From assembly GCA_964369755.1 (NCBI GenBank), contig CAYJFY010000031.1, positions 1 through 30,197 on the forward strand: a DNA stretch of 30,197 nucleotides. The letters are read 5' to 3'. Each line of letters opens with the position of its first letter. Position 1 is the stretch's first letter. The notes beneath the pieces are model-generated. The model did no database searches. It was not told where the DNA came from and worked only from the letters and a program-made list of their open reading frames with translations. Position numbers and translations under genes: made by a program. Shown piece by piece: positions 14,494-22,900 of this stretch. This DNA is from CAUPWF01 sp964369755. Lineage in GTDB: Bacteria > Bacillota > Clostridia > Lachnospirales > Lachnospiraceae.

Positions 14494-16168
14494 CGCTAAT
14501 GGACTCCTTCAGTTTGGTTAGTGCAATTTTAGTTTCAGCGGCGGTCTCGCCGAGTAATGAAGCGATTTCGTGTACGACCCGCATCTGTTTTTGAATCACT
14601 TTGTCTGTTGTTTCAATGGTCTTCTTACTGATGGTCTCTTTTTTTGCACGCTCTTCTTCTTCATCGGTTACATTTCGCATGATGCATATAAACAGCTTGC
14701 TCTGGTTGTCGAAGATAATCGTTTCATCGACATACTTGTTGTACTCGGCTAAAAAAGTTCGCTTCCCACGAGGCGGATTTGCTCCGGTTTTGATTGCCAT
14801 AAAATCAACAGGATCCAGAATTTTCACAACGGGTTCCCCTAAGACATCGGACTTTCGTCTTAAGTTGAGCAGCGTTAGCGCGGAGGAATTAATCCGTTGC
14901 ACCTCTAAATCATAGTTGAGAACGATGATAGCATTTGGTGAATTATCCACAATAATATCCGAAAAGTTTTCTGCTTTTTCACACAGGTATGGCAAACACA
15001 TGGTAAGGGTCGCTTTGCCCTGATAGATGGCAGTAGCCTTGTCTCTACAGGTGTTATAGCCACAAGAACCACAATCCAATTCTTGGTCGGAACTTTCTTT
15101 GCCTAACTGTTTCAATATATTGGTCAGCTCATATTCAGAAGGAGCAGGATTTACATGCTCGATGAGCTGAAATTCTTTTCTCATATATGGAGCAGGCAGA
15201 CTCTCGACTTCAAAATCATTGCTACCGGCATAGTGGTACACTTGCATGAGGTCGGAAAGTGGTTTCTTTCGATATTTTTCCATGACTGGTCCACCGATAC
15301 AGCTGCCGACGCAGGCAGACATTTCGATAAAACACTTGCTGAGATTTCCAGTTTCGATTTCCGATAATGCTTTCATGCAATTATCCACACCGTCTACATA
15401 GAAGTATGTGTATGCGGGATTTTTATTTTGTATTGTTTTCAAGATACCACCTGGAGTAGGGAAGAATCGAGCCAAGCTTTCTTCGATGCTTTCTTGTGGT
15501 TCGTTCAGATCCAGTTCTATATTTTCTTGGTTCATCCAGTCTGTCAGTTCTTCAAATGTCAGAGCAGCATCCACAATCCCATCATAATGATGTGCCTCAT
15601 CTTTCTTTGCTACACAAGGGCCGATAAATACAACTTTTGCATTTGGATATCTTTTTTTAATATCCAGTGCATGTGCCTGCATGGGTGATACGATATCTGC
15701 TAGGTGTCGTAATAGATTCGGATAATATTTTTGAATCAGTAGATTGACAGAGTGACAGGAAGAAGTGATAAGGATATCTCTCTTGTCGCGGTCTATCATC
15801 TGCTGGTACTCGTTTTTGACAATTGTTGCACCTATGGCGGTTTCTTCAGCCGAATCGAAGCCCAACTGTTTCAGTGCGCGTTCGAGGGTTTTGATTCCAG
15901 CGCCGTCATAATTTGCAATAAATGCAGGTGCGATTGATGCAATGACAGGATCGCCAGACGAGAACAGTACTTTGGTTGCCTCGATGCTGTTTGTAATCTG
16001 TTTTGCATTTTGAGGACAATTCACAAAGCATTGCCCACATAAGATACATTCGTCACCCACGATAATAGCCTGACCGCCAGAGAAGCGTATGGATTTTACA
16101 GGGCAACATCGAATACATTTGTAACAATTTTTACAATTTGATTTTTTCAATTTTAAAAATTCAGTCAT
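14486..16168 (-). CDS. hydS: sensory [FeFe] hydrogenase with PAS domain (HydS type, group C)
   Basis: A 560-residue protein: two ferredoxin clusters (about 12-55), an H-cluster domain (about 65-310), an FeS module CGSCGYNTC...C (Cys366/369/374/391), a PAS domain (about 402-497) and a C-terminal coiled-coil helix (about 505-555). L1 reads TSSCHSV: cluster ligand Cys138 is kept but the proton-relay Cys is Ser137 and the following Pro is His. L2 is FIGPCVAKKDE (Cys185) and L3 is EMSACVGSCIGGP (Cys286, Cys290). This make-up is typical of sensory hydrogenases, which read H2 or redox state rather than turn over fast. ATG 16168 is chosen because GAGGAG lies nine bases upstream; ATG 16177 touches it. 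It probably signals to the overlapping PP2C phosphatase. Confidence 0.9.
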   Translation of the reverse strand: MTEFLKLKKSNCKNCYKCIRCCPVKSIRFSGGQAIIVGDECILCGQCFVNCPQNAKQITNSIEATKVLFSSGDPVIASIAPAFIANYDGAGIKTLERALKQLGFDSAEETAIGATIVKNEYQQMIDRDKRDILITSSCHSVNLLIQKYYPNLLRHLADIVSPMQAHALDIKKRYPNAKVVFIGPCVAKKDEAHHYDGIVDAALTFEELTDWMNQENIELDLNEPQESIEESLARFFPTPGGILKTIQNKNPAYTYFYVDGVDNCMKALSEIETGNLSKCFIEMSACVGSCIGGPVMEKYRKKPLSDLMQVYHYAGSNDFEVESLPAPYMRKEFQLIEHVNPAPSEYELTNILKQLGKESSDQELDCGSCGYNTCRDKATAIYQGKATLTMCLPYLCEKAENFSDIIVDNSPNAIIVLNYDLEVQRINSSALTLLNLRRKSDVLGEPVVKILDPVDFMAIKTGANPPRGKRTFLAEYNKYVDETIIFDNQSKLFICIMRNVTDEEEERAKKETISKKTIETTDKVIQKQMRVVHEIASLLGETAAETKIALTKLKESISDD

Positions 16169-16183
16169 GGATGTCATCTCCTC

Positions 16184-16429
16184 TTATCCAGCGATTTTTG
16201 GTTGGATTTCTTTTTCGAAGAACATTTCTACAGTTTCTGGAAGTACAGAATGAATATCGTCATCCACAGAGACACAGACGCCTTGTTGACATCTAGCCAT
16301 ACAAAATGTTCCAGAAATCTCGATTTTATCAGTTAAGTTGTTTTCTTTGATTAAACGTTGTAGACGCTCTACAACCAATCGCGATCCCTTCAGGTGGCAA
16401 GAACTACCGATACATATTTTTACTTTCAT
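16184..16429 (-). CDS. thioredoxin-like [2Fe-2S] ferredoxin (NuoE/HydC-like)
   Basis: An 81-residue protein with the four cysteines of the NuoE-type thioredoxin-fold cluster: CIGSSC near the start (Cys6, Cys11) and CMARCQQG (Cys43, Cys47). It is about the length of the isolated C-terminal domain of NuoE/HydC, which passes electrons between NADH-linked flavoproteins and hydrogenase. ATG 16429 is preferred because AGGAG lies seven bases upstream; the ATG directly before it (16432) leaves only four. It is first in the hydrogenase operon, directly downstream of the Rex-type operator, with 15 bases to the sensory hydrogenase gene. A role as electron carrier for the sensory or the group B hydrogenase is inferred. 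Confidence 0.88.
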   Translation of the reverse strand: MKVKICIGSSCHLKGSRLVVERLQRLIKENNLTDKIEISGTFCMARCQQGVCVSVDDDIHSVLPETVEMFFEKEIQPKIAG

Positions 16430-16445
16430 CATATTACTCCTTTAT

Positions 16446-16463
16446 TTGTTAAATTATTAACAA
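16446..16463. promoter_or_regulatory. Rex operator (redox-sensing NADH/NAD+ box) of the hydrogenase operon
   Basis: TTGTTAAATTATTAACAA is a perfect inverted repeat (TTGTTAA, 4-base centre, TTAACAA), the consensus form of the clostridial Rex-binding site. It lies between the predicted -10 and the ribosome binding site of the minus-strand operon, a classic repressor position. Rex releases DNA when NADH/NAD+ is high, so hydrogen-related genes would be induced under reducing conditions. No rex gene is in the window. Confidence 0.8.
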
Positions 16464-16464
16464 T

Positions 16465-16493
16465 ATGCTATCATATAATGAATTGATTGTAAA
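16465..16493 (-). promoter_or_regulatory. candidate promoter of the hydrogenase operon
   Basis: On the minus strand, TTTACA (plus 16488-16493), 17-base spacer and TAGCAT (plus 16465-16470) lie just upstream of the Rex box. The -10 is weak, so the exact start is unsure. Confidence 0.4.
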
Positions 16494-16559
16494 GAGGTTT
16501 TTATGATACAATTATATTGGCAAGACAAAATATAGTGTGAAATATTGGAGGGGATGCGA

Positions 16560-17360
16560 ATGGATAGTGTAATTGAATGGATTAATCAGGTTATATTTGT
16601 ATTGTTAGGAGTATCTACATTGATAGGAATTGCGGATTTTATTGGTTTTCTTCCGCCTAAAATAAGAAGGTATTTTAGGTTGAATCGTACGGATGAAGTA
16701 TTAGAGACTTTAAAAGAGTTAAAGGTAGATATTAAGCAAATAGAAAAAGCAAATATTAAGATGAAAAATCCAGTTTCTATAAAGAAAAATGACATAAAAA
16801 AAGCAGTTGATGAAACCTTGGTTTCGTGTAAAATCAATAAAAAAGTAACGGTAGGAAGACAGAGGCCGACTACATTACCGTATTATTATGATGTAGCGGG
16901 AAAAACGTGTGGAAGCGGCGGTGCCAAGTATTTTGCAAAGATGCTTAGTTCGATGTATCGTTGTTATGTGAATGAAGGGGATAAAAATCTAGAAAAATTA
17001 AATTATGATTTTGTAGTGGCCTCAAAAGTAGGAAGTCCGATATTAGGATATGAATTTTCAAAAATAGTGGAAAAACCATTTGTTTTATGTGAAGAGCACA
17101 GGAGGTTGGAACTTCGGAATGATATGCGAGAATATTTTAATTGTGAGAGCATTCCGCCCAAAGGGGGAAGGGCGCTAATTATCGATGACAGCACGACAGG
17201 TGGCGGTAGGATTTGTGATGTGGCTAAAAAATTAAGAAGTTATGGTTATACTGTAGAGTCTTGCTTAGTTGTCTTTGAACCTCGAAATAAGGATGCAAGG
17301 AATGTGTTAAGAGAAAACGGAATAGAGCTTTATTCAGTCACACAAACACACATGGAATAA
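16560..17360 (+). CDS. membrane-anchored type I phosphoribosyltransferase-fold protein
   Basis: A 266-residue protein. A single N-terminal membrane segment (about residues 8-33) and a charged, probably coiled linker (about 45-95) precede a phosphoribosyltransferase fold. The PRPP loop is ALIIDDSTTGGG with Asp209-Asp210, and a TGGG end in place of the common T(T/S)GGT. ATG 16560 is preferred because GGAGGGG lies six bases before it; TTG 16545 and ATG 16554 overlap that site. The fold suggests orotate- or adenine-type chemistry, or a regulatory relative such as PyrR, but a membrane anchor is unusual for any of these. It stands alone between the hydrogenase operon and a strong terminator. Function not assigned. 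Confidence 0.8.
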   Translation: MDSVIEWINQVIFVLLGVSTLIGIADFIGFLPPKIRRYFRLNRTDEVLETLKELKVDIKQIEKANIKMKNPVSIKKNDIKKAVDETLVSCKINKKVTVGRQRPTTLPYYYDVAGKTCGSGGAKYFAKMLSSMYRCYVNEGDKNLEKLNYDFVVASKVGSPILGYEFSKIVEKPFVLCEEHRRLELRNDMREYFNCESIPPKGGRALIIDDSTTGGGRICDVAKKLRSYGYTVESCLVVFEPRNKDARNVLRENGIELYSVTQTHME

Positions 17361-17380
17361 GATATGGATTAAAATGGAAG

Positions 17381-17421
17381 AAAACCTCTTGTGCAAAGTG
17401 TTTTTTGCGTGGGAGGTTTTT
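17381..17421 (+). terminator. terminator after the phosphoribosyltransferase-like gene
   Basis: AAAACCTC (17381-17388) pairs with GAGGTTTT (17413-17420), continued inward by further pairs including G-U wobbles, and a short T tail follows. The stem is about 17 pairs. Confidence 0.75.
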
Positions 17422-17540
17422 GTTGAAATCTAGGGAGTGACTCGACGAAACATATAGAATAAAAGCGAGACTACTGCGCATAGTCTTAAAGAGGGATGTG
17501 CGTTAGGTTTGTATGAAAACACAAACAATATGTTAAATGC

Positions 17541-17568
17541 TTGACAATTTGCTTTAACGTGATAACAT
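17541..17568 (+). promoter_or_regulatory. promoter of the amino-acid symporter gene
   Basis: TTGACA (17541-17546), 16-base spacer and TAACAT (17563-17568). An alternative -10 is CATAAT at 17566-17571. The upstream gap 17422-17540 holds two small hairpins (AGACTA/TAGTCT at 17468-17486; GTTTGT/ACAAAC at 17507-17526) and no recognised riboswitch; as these lie upstream of the promoter they are not leader structures. Confidence 0.55.
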
Positions 17569-17601
17569 AATAAAGTATTGTGTTTTAGAAGGGGGAATAT
17601 T

Positions 17602-19110
17602 ATGGTAGAAATGATTACAAACATTAACAGTATCGTAAATGGGTTTGTGTGGGGAGCGCCTGCACTAACATTACTCATTGGTACAGGTGTGGTGATGACG
17701 ATTCTGACGAAGGGATTTCAGTTCACACACTTTGGACACGCGATGAAGGAAACGGTAGGAAGTCTCTTCAAAAAGAAGGATATCTTGAAGAACAAAGACA
17801 AAGATTCGATATCCCAATTTCAGGCAATGTGTACAGCCTTGTCGGCGACGATTGGAACAGGAAATATCGCCGGGATTGCGTTTGCGATTACCATGGGTGG
17901 TCCGGGTGCCGTGTTCTGGATGTGGATTGCTGCGATATTTGGAATGATGACAAATTATTCAGAGAATGTTCTGGGAATCTTTTATAGAAGAAAGAATGAG
18001 AGAAACGAGTGGTGTGGCGGTGCGATGTACTACCTTCAAGACGGTTTGGGTAGTAAGAAGGGATTCAAGAAGATAGCCAAAGTATTAGCAGTGCTCTTTG
18101 CTATTTTCGCAATGTTTGCATCTTTTGGAATCGGGAATATGGGGCAGGTTGCATCCATTCGCGAGAGTGTGTTGGGATTATATACATTTACAGGGAATTC
18201 TACAACAGATGCATGGATTCTTGGGCTTGTCGTTGCGGTAGCAGTTGCCTTAGTTATTTTAGGTGGATTGAAGCGAATTGCTAGCGCAAATGAGAGAATT
18301 GTACCATTTATGGCAGGGTTTTACATATTAGGAGCAGTGATTATTGTCGTGATGAATGCCGAGATGGTTATTCCGGCATTTGAGTCTATATTTGCCAGTG
18401 CATTTAGTTTCCGCGCGGCAGCAGGTGGTGTCGGTGGAGCGATGATTATGCAAGCCATCACATGGGGTTTTAAAAGAGGTGTATTTTCAAATGAAGCAGG
18501 ACTAGGATCTTCGGTAATGGTACATTCGGCATCGAACGTAAAAGAACCAGTGATACAAGGATTATGGGGAATCTTCGAAGTGTTCTTCGATACGATTTTG
18601 GTTTGCACATTAACGGCATTGGTTATCTTAACGACAGGAATCGTAGATTTGGAAACAGGAGCATCTATCAGCGGGGCATCGCAATTGGGATTGGCGACAG
18701 AGGCATTTGCTAAGAGTTTTGGCCCAGTGGGTGGAATTTTTATCGCAATCGCAGTTACTCTGTTTGCATTTTCAACAGTACTTGGTTGGAGTTATTATGG
18801 AACAAAGGCATGGGAATACTTATTTGGAACAAAATCAATTGCAATCTATAAACTAGTGTTTGTAGCAGTGGTTGTGGCTGGTTGTACCATTGATGCTTCA
18901 TTAGCAATTGACTTGTCAGACACATTCAATGGACTGATGGCGATTCCGAACTTAATCGGGGTATTATCCCTATCTGGAATTGTACTGAAGATTACTATGA
19001 ACTATAGTGATAGAATCTTCAGGAATCGAAGTGATGTCAAACCGATGTTGTCCGCAATTCCTGAGATACAGAGAATGCAGGAACAAGCATTGAGAGAAGA
19101 AGAAAAATAA
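17602..19110 (+). CDS. alanine/glycine:cation symporter, AGCS family
   Basis: A 502-residue transporter of the AGCS (sodium:alanine/glycine symporter) family, with about ten membrane helices. Family phrases are clear: GFQFTHFGHAMKET near the N-terminus, TALSATIGTGNIAGIA with the following GGPGAVFWMW, and GFKRGVFSNEAGLGSS in the middle. It imports small neutral amino acids with Na+ or H+. ATG 17602 is used because AAGGGGG lies six bases upstream; a TTG at 17578 would precede that site. It has its own promoter and no co-directional partner, since the next genes form a self-contained toxin-antitoxin unit. No truncation is seen. Confidence 0.95.
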   Translation: MVEMITNINSIVNGFVWGAPALTLLIGTGVVMTILTKGFQFTHFGHAMKETVGSLFKKKDILKNKDKDSISQFQAMCTALSATIGTGNIAGIAFAITMGGPGAVFWMWIAAIFGMMTNYSENVLGIFYRRKNERNEWCGGAMYYLQDGLGSKKGFKKIAKVLAVLFAIFAMFASFGIGNMGQVASIRESVLGLYTFTGNSTTDAWILGLVVAVAVALVILGGLKRIASANERIVPFMAGFYILGAVIIVVMNAEMVIPAFESIFASAFSFRAAAGGVGGAMIMQAITWGFKRGVFSNEAGLGSSVMVHSASNVKEPVIQGLWGIFEVFFDTILVCTLTALVILTTGIVDLETGASISGASQLGLATEAFAKSFGPVGGIFIAIAVTLFAFSTVLGWSYYGTKAWEYLFGTKSIAIYKLVFVAVVVAGCTIDASLAIDLSDTFNGLMAIPNLIGVLSLSGIVLKITMNYSDRIFRNRSDVKPMLSAIPEIQRMQEQALREEEK

Positions 19111-19152
19111 TTCGTGCAAATTGTTGTAAATTTCGTGCAAATCACATATAAT
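19111..19152 (+). promoter_or_regulatory. promoter and direct-repeat operator of the dinJ-yafQ pair
   Basis: TTGTAA (19124-19129), 17-base spacer and TATAAT (19147-19152) form the promoter. Two exact copies of TTCGTGCAAAT (19111-19121 and 19132-19142) lie 21 bases apart, two helical turns, flanking the -35. This fits autoregulation by the antitoxin or the complex; it is a candidate only. Confidence 0.6.
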
Positions 19153-19183
19153 AACATTATATAGATGAAAGGAGTTGATTTTT

Positions 19184-19462
19184 ATGGCAAACAACACGAC
19201 AAATATTAGTATTCGTATGGATACAGAATTGAAAACGCAAGCGGATACATTGTTTAACCAACTAGGTATGAATATATCAACGGCATTTAATATTTTTGTA
19301 CGTCAATCCATCAGAGAAGGTAAAATACCGTTTGACATATCTCTAAATCAGCCGAATAAGGATACTATTATGGCATTGCTTGAGGCGGAAAGGATTGCAA
19401 AGGATCCAAATGTAAAAGGATATACCGATTTGGATGAACTCTTTGCAGATCTTGAAAAATGA
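19184..19462 (+). CDS. RelB/DinJ-family antitoxin
   Basis: A 92-residue antitoxin starting MANNTTNISIRMD. The N-terminal ribbon-helix-helix (about residues 5-45, ISIRMDTELKTQADTLFNQLGMNISTAFNIFVRQ) binds DNA and dimerises; the acidic C-terminal part (about 60-92) would wrap and neutralise the toxin. ATG 19184 is chosen because AAAGGAG lies nine bases upstream; the TTG at 19175 sits inside that site. The last four bases overlap the toxin start (ATGA), a common coupling arrangement that keeps antitoxin ahead of toxin. Confidence 0.93.
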   Translation: MANNTTNISIRMDTELKTQADTLFNQLGMNISTAFNIFVRQSIREGKIPFDISLNQPNKDTIMALLEAERIAKDPNVKGYTDLDELFADLEK

Positions 19463-19737
19463 TAAAGTATATTGTTAAACATACAGGGCAATTTAAAAAA
19501 GACTATAAGTTAGCGATAAAGCAAAACAAAAAAATCAGTCATTTGAATGACGTTATTGCTATACTTGCGAGAGGTGAGGTTCTACCTGAAAAATATAAAG
19601 ATCATGACTTAAAGGGAAATTGGCAAGGATATAGAGAGTGTCATATTGCACCTGATTGGTTATTGATATACCGTATAGATGGGGATGTTCTTGTTTTGAC
19701 GCTTGCGCGTATTGGTTCGCATAGTGAGTTGTTTTAA
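19459..19737 (+). CDS. YafQ-family mRNA interferase toxin
   Basis: A 92-residue type II toxin of the RelE/YafQ fold, which cuts mRNA on the ribosome. The residues known to matter in E. coli YafQ (His50, His63, Asp67, Trp68, His87, Phe91) are represented here as His49, His62, Asp66, Trp67, His88 and Phe92, so it looks active. Length is normal for the family. Translation is coupled to the antitoxin by a four-base overlap, and a long hairpin follows at the stop. Confidence 0.93.
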   Translation: MIKYIVKHTGQFKKDYKLAIKQNKKISHLNDVIAILARGEVLPEKYKDHDLKGNWQGYRECHIAPDWLLIYRIDGDVLVLTLARIGSHSELF

Positions 19738-19781
19738 TAGAGTAGGGATGTAATTTTTAATAATTACGTCCCTACTCTATT
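19736..19781. terminator. terminator after the toxin-antitoxin pair
   Basis: A 19-base stem (19736-19754 with 19763-19781, one G-U pair) closes an eight-base loop. The T tail after it is short. The left arm starts inside the toxin stop codon. Confidence 0.7.
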
Positions 19782-19835
19782 GTTTAGAAAATACTTCGAA
19801 TTGTGAGGGTATACATATGATTACTTCTTTCACCC

Positions 19836-19864
19836 TTGAAATACCCTCATGAAAAGTGTACACT
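19836..19864 (+). promoter_or_regulatory. promoter of the SNF2 helicase gene
   Basis: TTGAAA (19836-19841), 17-base spacer and TACACT (19859-19864). A 9-base inverted repeat (TGAGGGTAT 19804-19812, ATACCCTCA 19841-19849) brackets the -35 and could be an operator or a weak hairpin. Confidence 0.45.
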
Positions 19865-19901
19865 AAAAGAATATAAAAATGGATGCTGGGGAGAAGAATG
19901 G

Positions 19902-22900
19902 ATGTCGTTGAGTAGGTACAAGAATCATTTTACGGACAAGATATTAGGTTATGCGGAGAAGTTAAATGAGGCGGGAGTAGTGCGAATTAAGGAAGTTGAT
20001 TATGGATTTCTGGAGGATCGCATTGATGAAGGCCGTTGTATGTGGTTGTCGGGGGAAGTTTCAGGTACGAGACAGGGTGTAGTTCCAGTACAGGTTGTAC
20101 TTGATAAGAATCGTGTGGTCGATGCGAGGTGTAATTGTGATGAGTTTCGTCGTTCTTACTGGGGACCGATTCAGTGTTGTAGGCATTTGACAGCCTTAGT
20201 TCTTCAGGGAGAAGAGTTGATACGTCAAGGAGCGGATATGGAGACGGAGGCGGATGCGCTGATGCTGGTGGATCGCTATGTGCAAAATGATGTGATTGAG
20301 CTCTATGGAAATGAAGAAGGTGTTGAACTAGAGCCTTGTCTCAGTATTGATCATGATTCTTGGAAGGTGTCCTTTAAGATTGGGACAAAGAAGAAATATG
20401 TGATCAAGAACCTCACTCAGTTTTACCATAATCTCAAGTACAAGCGTATGCATGAGTATGGAAAGGACTTTAAATTTATACATAAGAGAAGTGCGTTTGC
20501 GGAGTCGAGCAAACATTTGGTGGATTTTATCATGGAGAGGATCGAAGAATCCATTGTGGTACGTGGCATGCAGAAGAACTCGTATTATGATGTGGAGATT
20601 AAGCGTACGATACCGCTCACGGCAGGTTCTGTTGACAAGTTGTTTCCTAGGCTAGTAGGAGAAGTGGTTGCTTATTCTGTGGATGATTACTCCAAGTTTA
20701 AAGGTAAGGCGGTGGTGACGAGGGAGAATCCTAAGATTGCCATTCAGATTAAACCTACGGATGCAAGGGGGCAAATCGGGACGGCAGTGACTGTGAATAT
20801 GGGGCATTACAATCTTTTCTATGGAAACGAAAGTATGTACTGCCTACAGAATGATAAAATCTTGATCAGTGATCCTGAGTTTGCAAGTGAAACCAGTCCA
20901 CTGTTGCAGACGATATCGTCACAATCTAAGCGAGAACTGACATTTGGAACTATGGCGATGCCAGCATTATATGAGAAGGTGTTGCCAAGGGTGAGTGATT
21001 ATCTGGAAATCGAAGAGATACAAGGAGAGAAGGTTCGAGAGAAATTGCCCGAAAAAGCAGTGTTTGAGTTCTTTATCGATGAGACTTCTGGGCAGGGAAT
21101 TGCGCTCGAGTTCAAGATAACCTATAAGGGTGAAGCGATAAAATTATCAAAAACAGATGTAGTGGACGACTATGCATTTGAGATTGATATGATACTTATT
21201 AACTCCTTGCTCAAGCATTATGAAGAAGGCAGAAAGGGGAATTTTGTCTTTATTACGCAAGACGAAGAGAAAAGTTATCAATTTCTGACGGAAGCGGCCA
21301 AGGAATTGTTACGATTTGGAACGGTACATGTCTCAGAGAGTTTGACTAGAAAGATCGTTCGTAAGGCGCCAAAGATCACGGTTGGGGTTCAAGTAAAGAG
21401 TGATATCTTGAATCTACAGCTGGATTCTGAGGATATTGATTTTATGCAATTGCAGGACATATTGGCTTCCTACAAGCGCAAGAAGAAGTTCCACAAACTC
21501 AAGGATGGCACGTTTTTACCACTAGAGGGAGAGGGGCTAGACACATTGGCAGAGTTGATGGATGGATTGCAGTTAAGTCCAAAGGATTTCACCAAGGAAC
21601 AGTTGGAGATACCAGCATATCGTGCGCTCTATATCGATAAGTTGCTCCATGGCAAAGAAGATGTGACGTATGAGAGAGACAATCAGTTGAGAGAGATTGT
21701 ACGGAACTTTCGTACAGTGGAAGACAGTAGTTACGAAGTGCCAAAACACCTCAAGAAGGTATTGCGAAATTATCAGAAGATTGGCTATCGTTGGCTGTGC
21801 CTCTTGGGCGAATATGGATTTAATGGAATACTTGCGGACGATATGGGGCTTGGAAAAACCTTGCAGATTATTACACTGTTGCAGGCGAAGAAGCAGGAGG
21901 GGAGAACGTCCTTAATCGTGACCCCAGCTTCTCTCGTATATAACTGGGAAAGTGAGTTTCAGAAGTTTGGAGAAGGATTCAAGGTTGCGGTTGTTGCAGG
22001 TACACCGACAGAACGAAGAGAGATTCTTGCTGACTTGAGCGGATATGATGTAGTTGTAACGTCCTATGATTTACTGAAAAGGGATATAGAATTTTATCAG
22101 AATCAGTCATTTTTCTATCAGATTATCGATGAAGCACAGTATATCAAGAATCAGAATGCACAAGTCGCGAAAGCGGTCAAGGTGATAAAGGCGAGTCATA
22201 AATTAGCCATGACGGGAACGCCGATAGAGAATCGATTGAGTGAATTATGGAGTATCTTTGACTATCTGATGCCAGGATATTTATATCAATATGAGAAGTT
22301 CAAGACGACATTTGAAAGTGCAATTGTCAAACGAAGCGAAAGTGAAATCGTCAAAAGGTTGAAAGAGATGGTTGCCCCATTTATCTTGCGCAGGCTGAAG
22401 AAGGATGTTCTCAAGGATTTGCCTGACAAGCTAGAAGAGGTAGTGTATGCGAAGATGGACAAGCCACAAGAAGAGTTGTACACAGCCTATGTTGCAAAGG
22501 TTCGGGATGAAATCGATGGTCAGGGGTCGGCAGAATTCCAGAAAAACAAATTCAAGGTGCTTGCCGAAATTACAAGACTGCGACAAATCTGCTGCGACCC
22601 AAATCTTGTTTATGACAATTACAAGGGAGAGTCGGCGAAGCTAGCGACCTGCATGGAATTGATAGTAAGTGCAAAAGATGGTGGGCATAAGGTGCTCCTA
22701 TTCTCGCAATTTCGAACCATGTTGGAAATCATAGAAAAAAGACTACAAGACGAAGGAATAGAAAGTTATAAAATCACGGGAGAGACTCCGAAGGGCAAGC
22801 GATTGCAGCTAGTGGATGAGTTTAATAAAAACGATGTAACCGTGTTCTTGATTTCCTTAAAGGCCGGGGGAACAGGTTTGAATCTAACGGGAGCGGATAT

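Noticed and set aside
15428..15688. An 86-codon plus-strand frame inside the sensory hydrogenase gene
   Set aside because: Antisense shadow of the H-cluster domain, without start signals.
16560..17360. Retron or defence-system reading of the phosphoribosyltransferase-like gene
   Set aside because: No reverse transcriptase, msr/msd-like RNA or other defence gene is adjacent.
17422..17601. Possible glycine riboswitch upstream of the amino-acid symporter
   Set aside because: The promoter lies at 17541-17568, leaving too short a leader; the small hairpins are upstream of it and show no glycine aptamer core.
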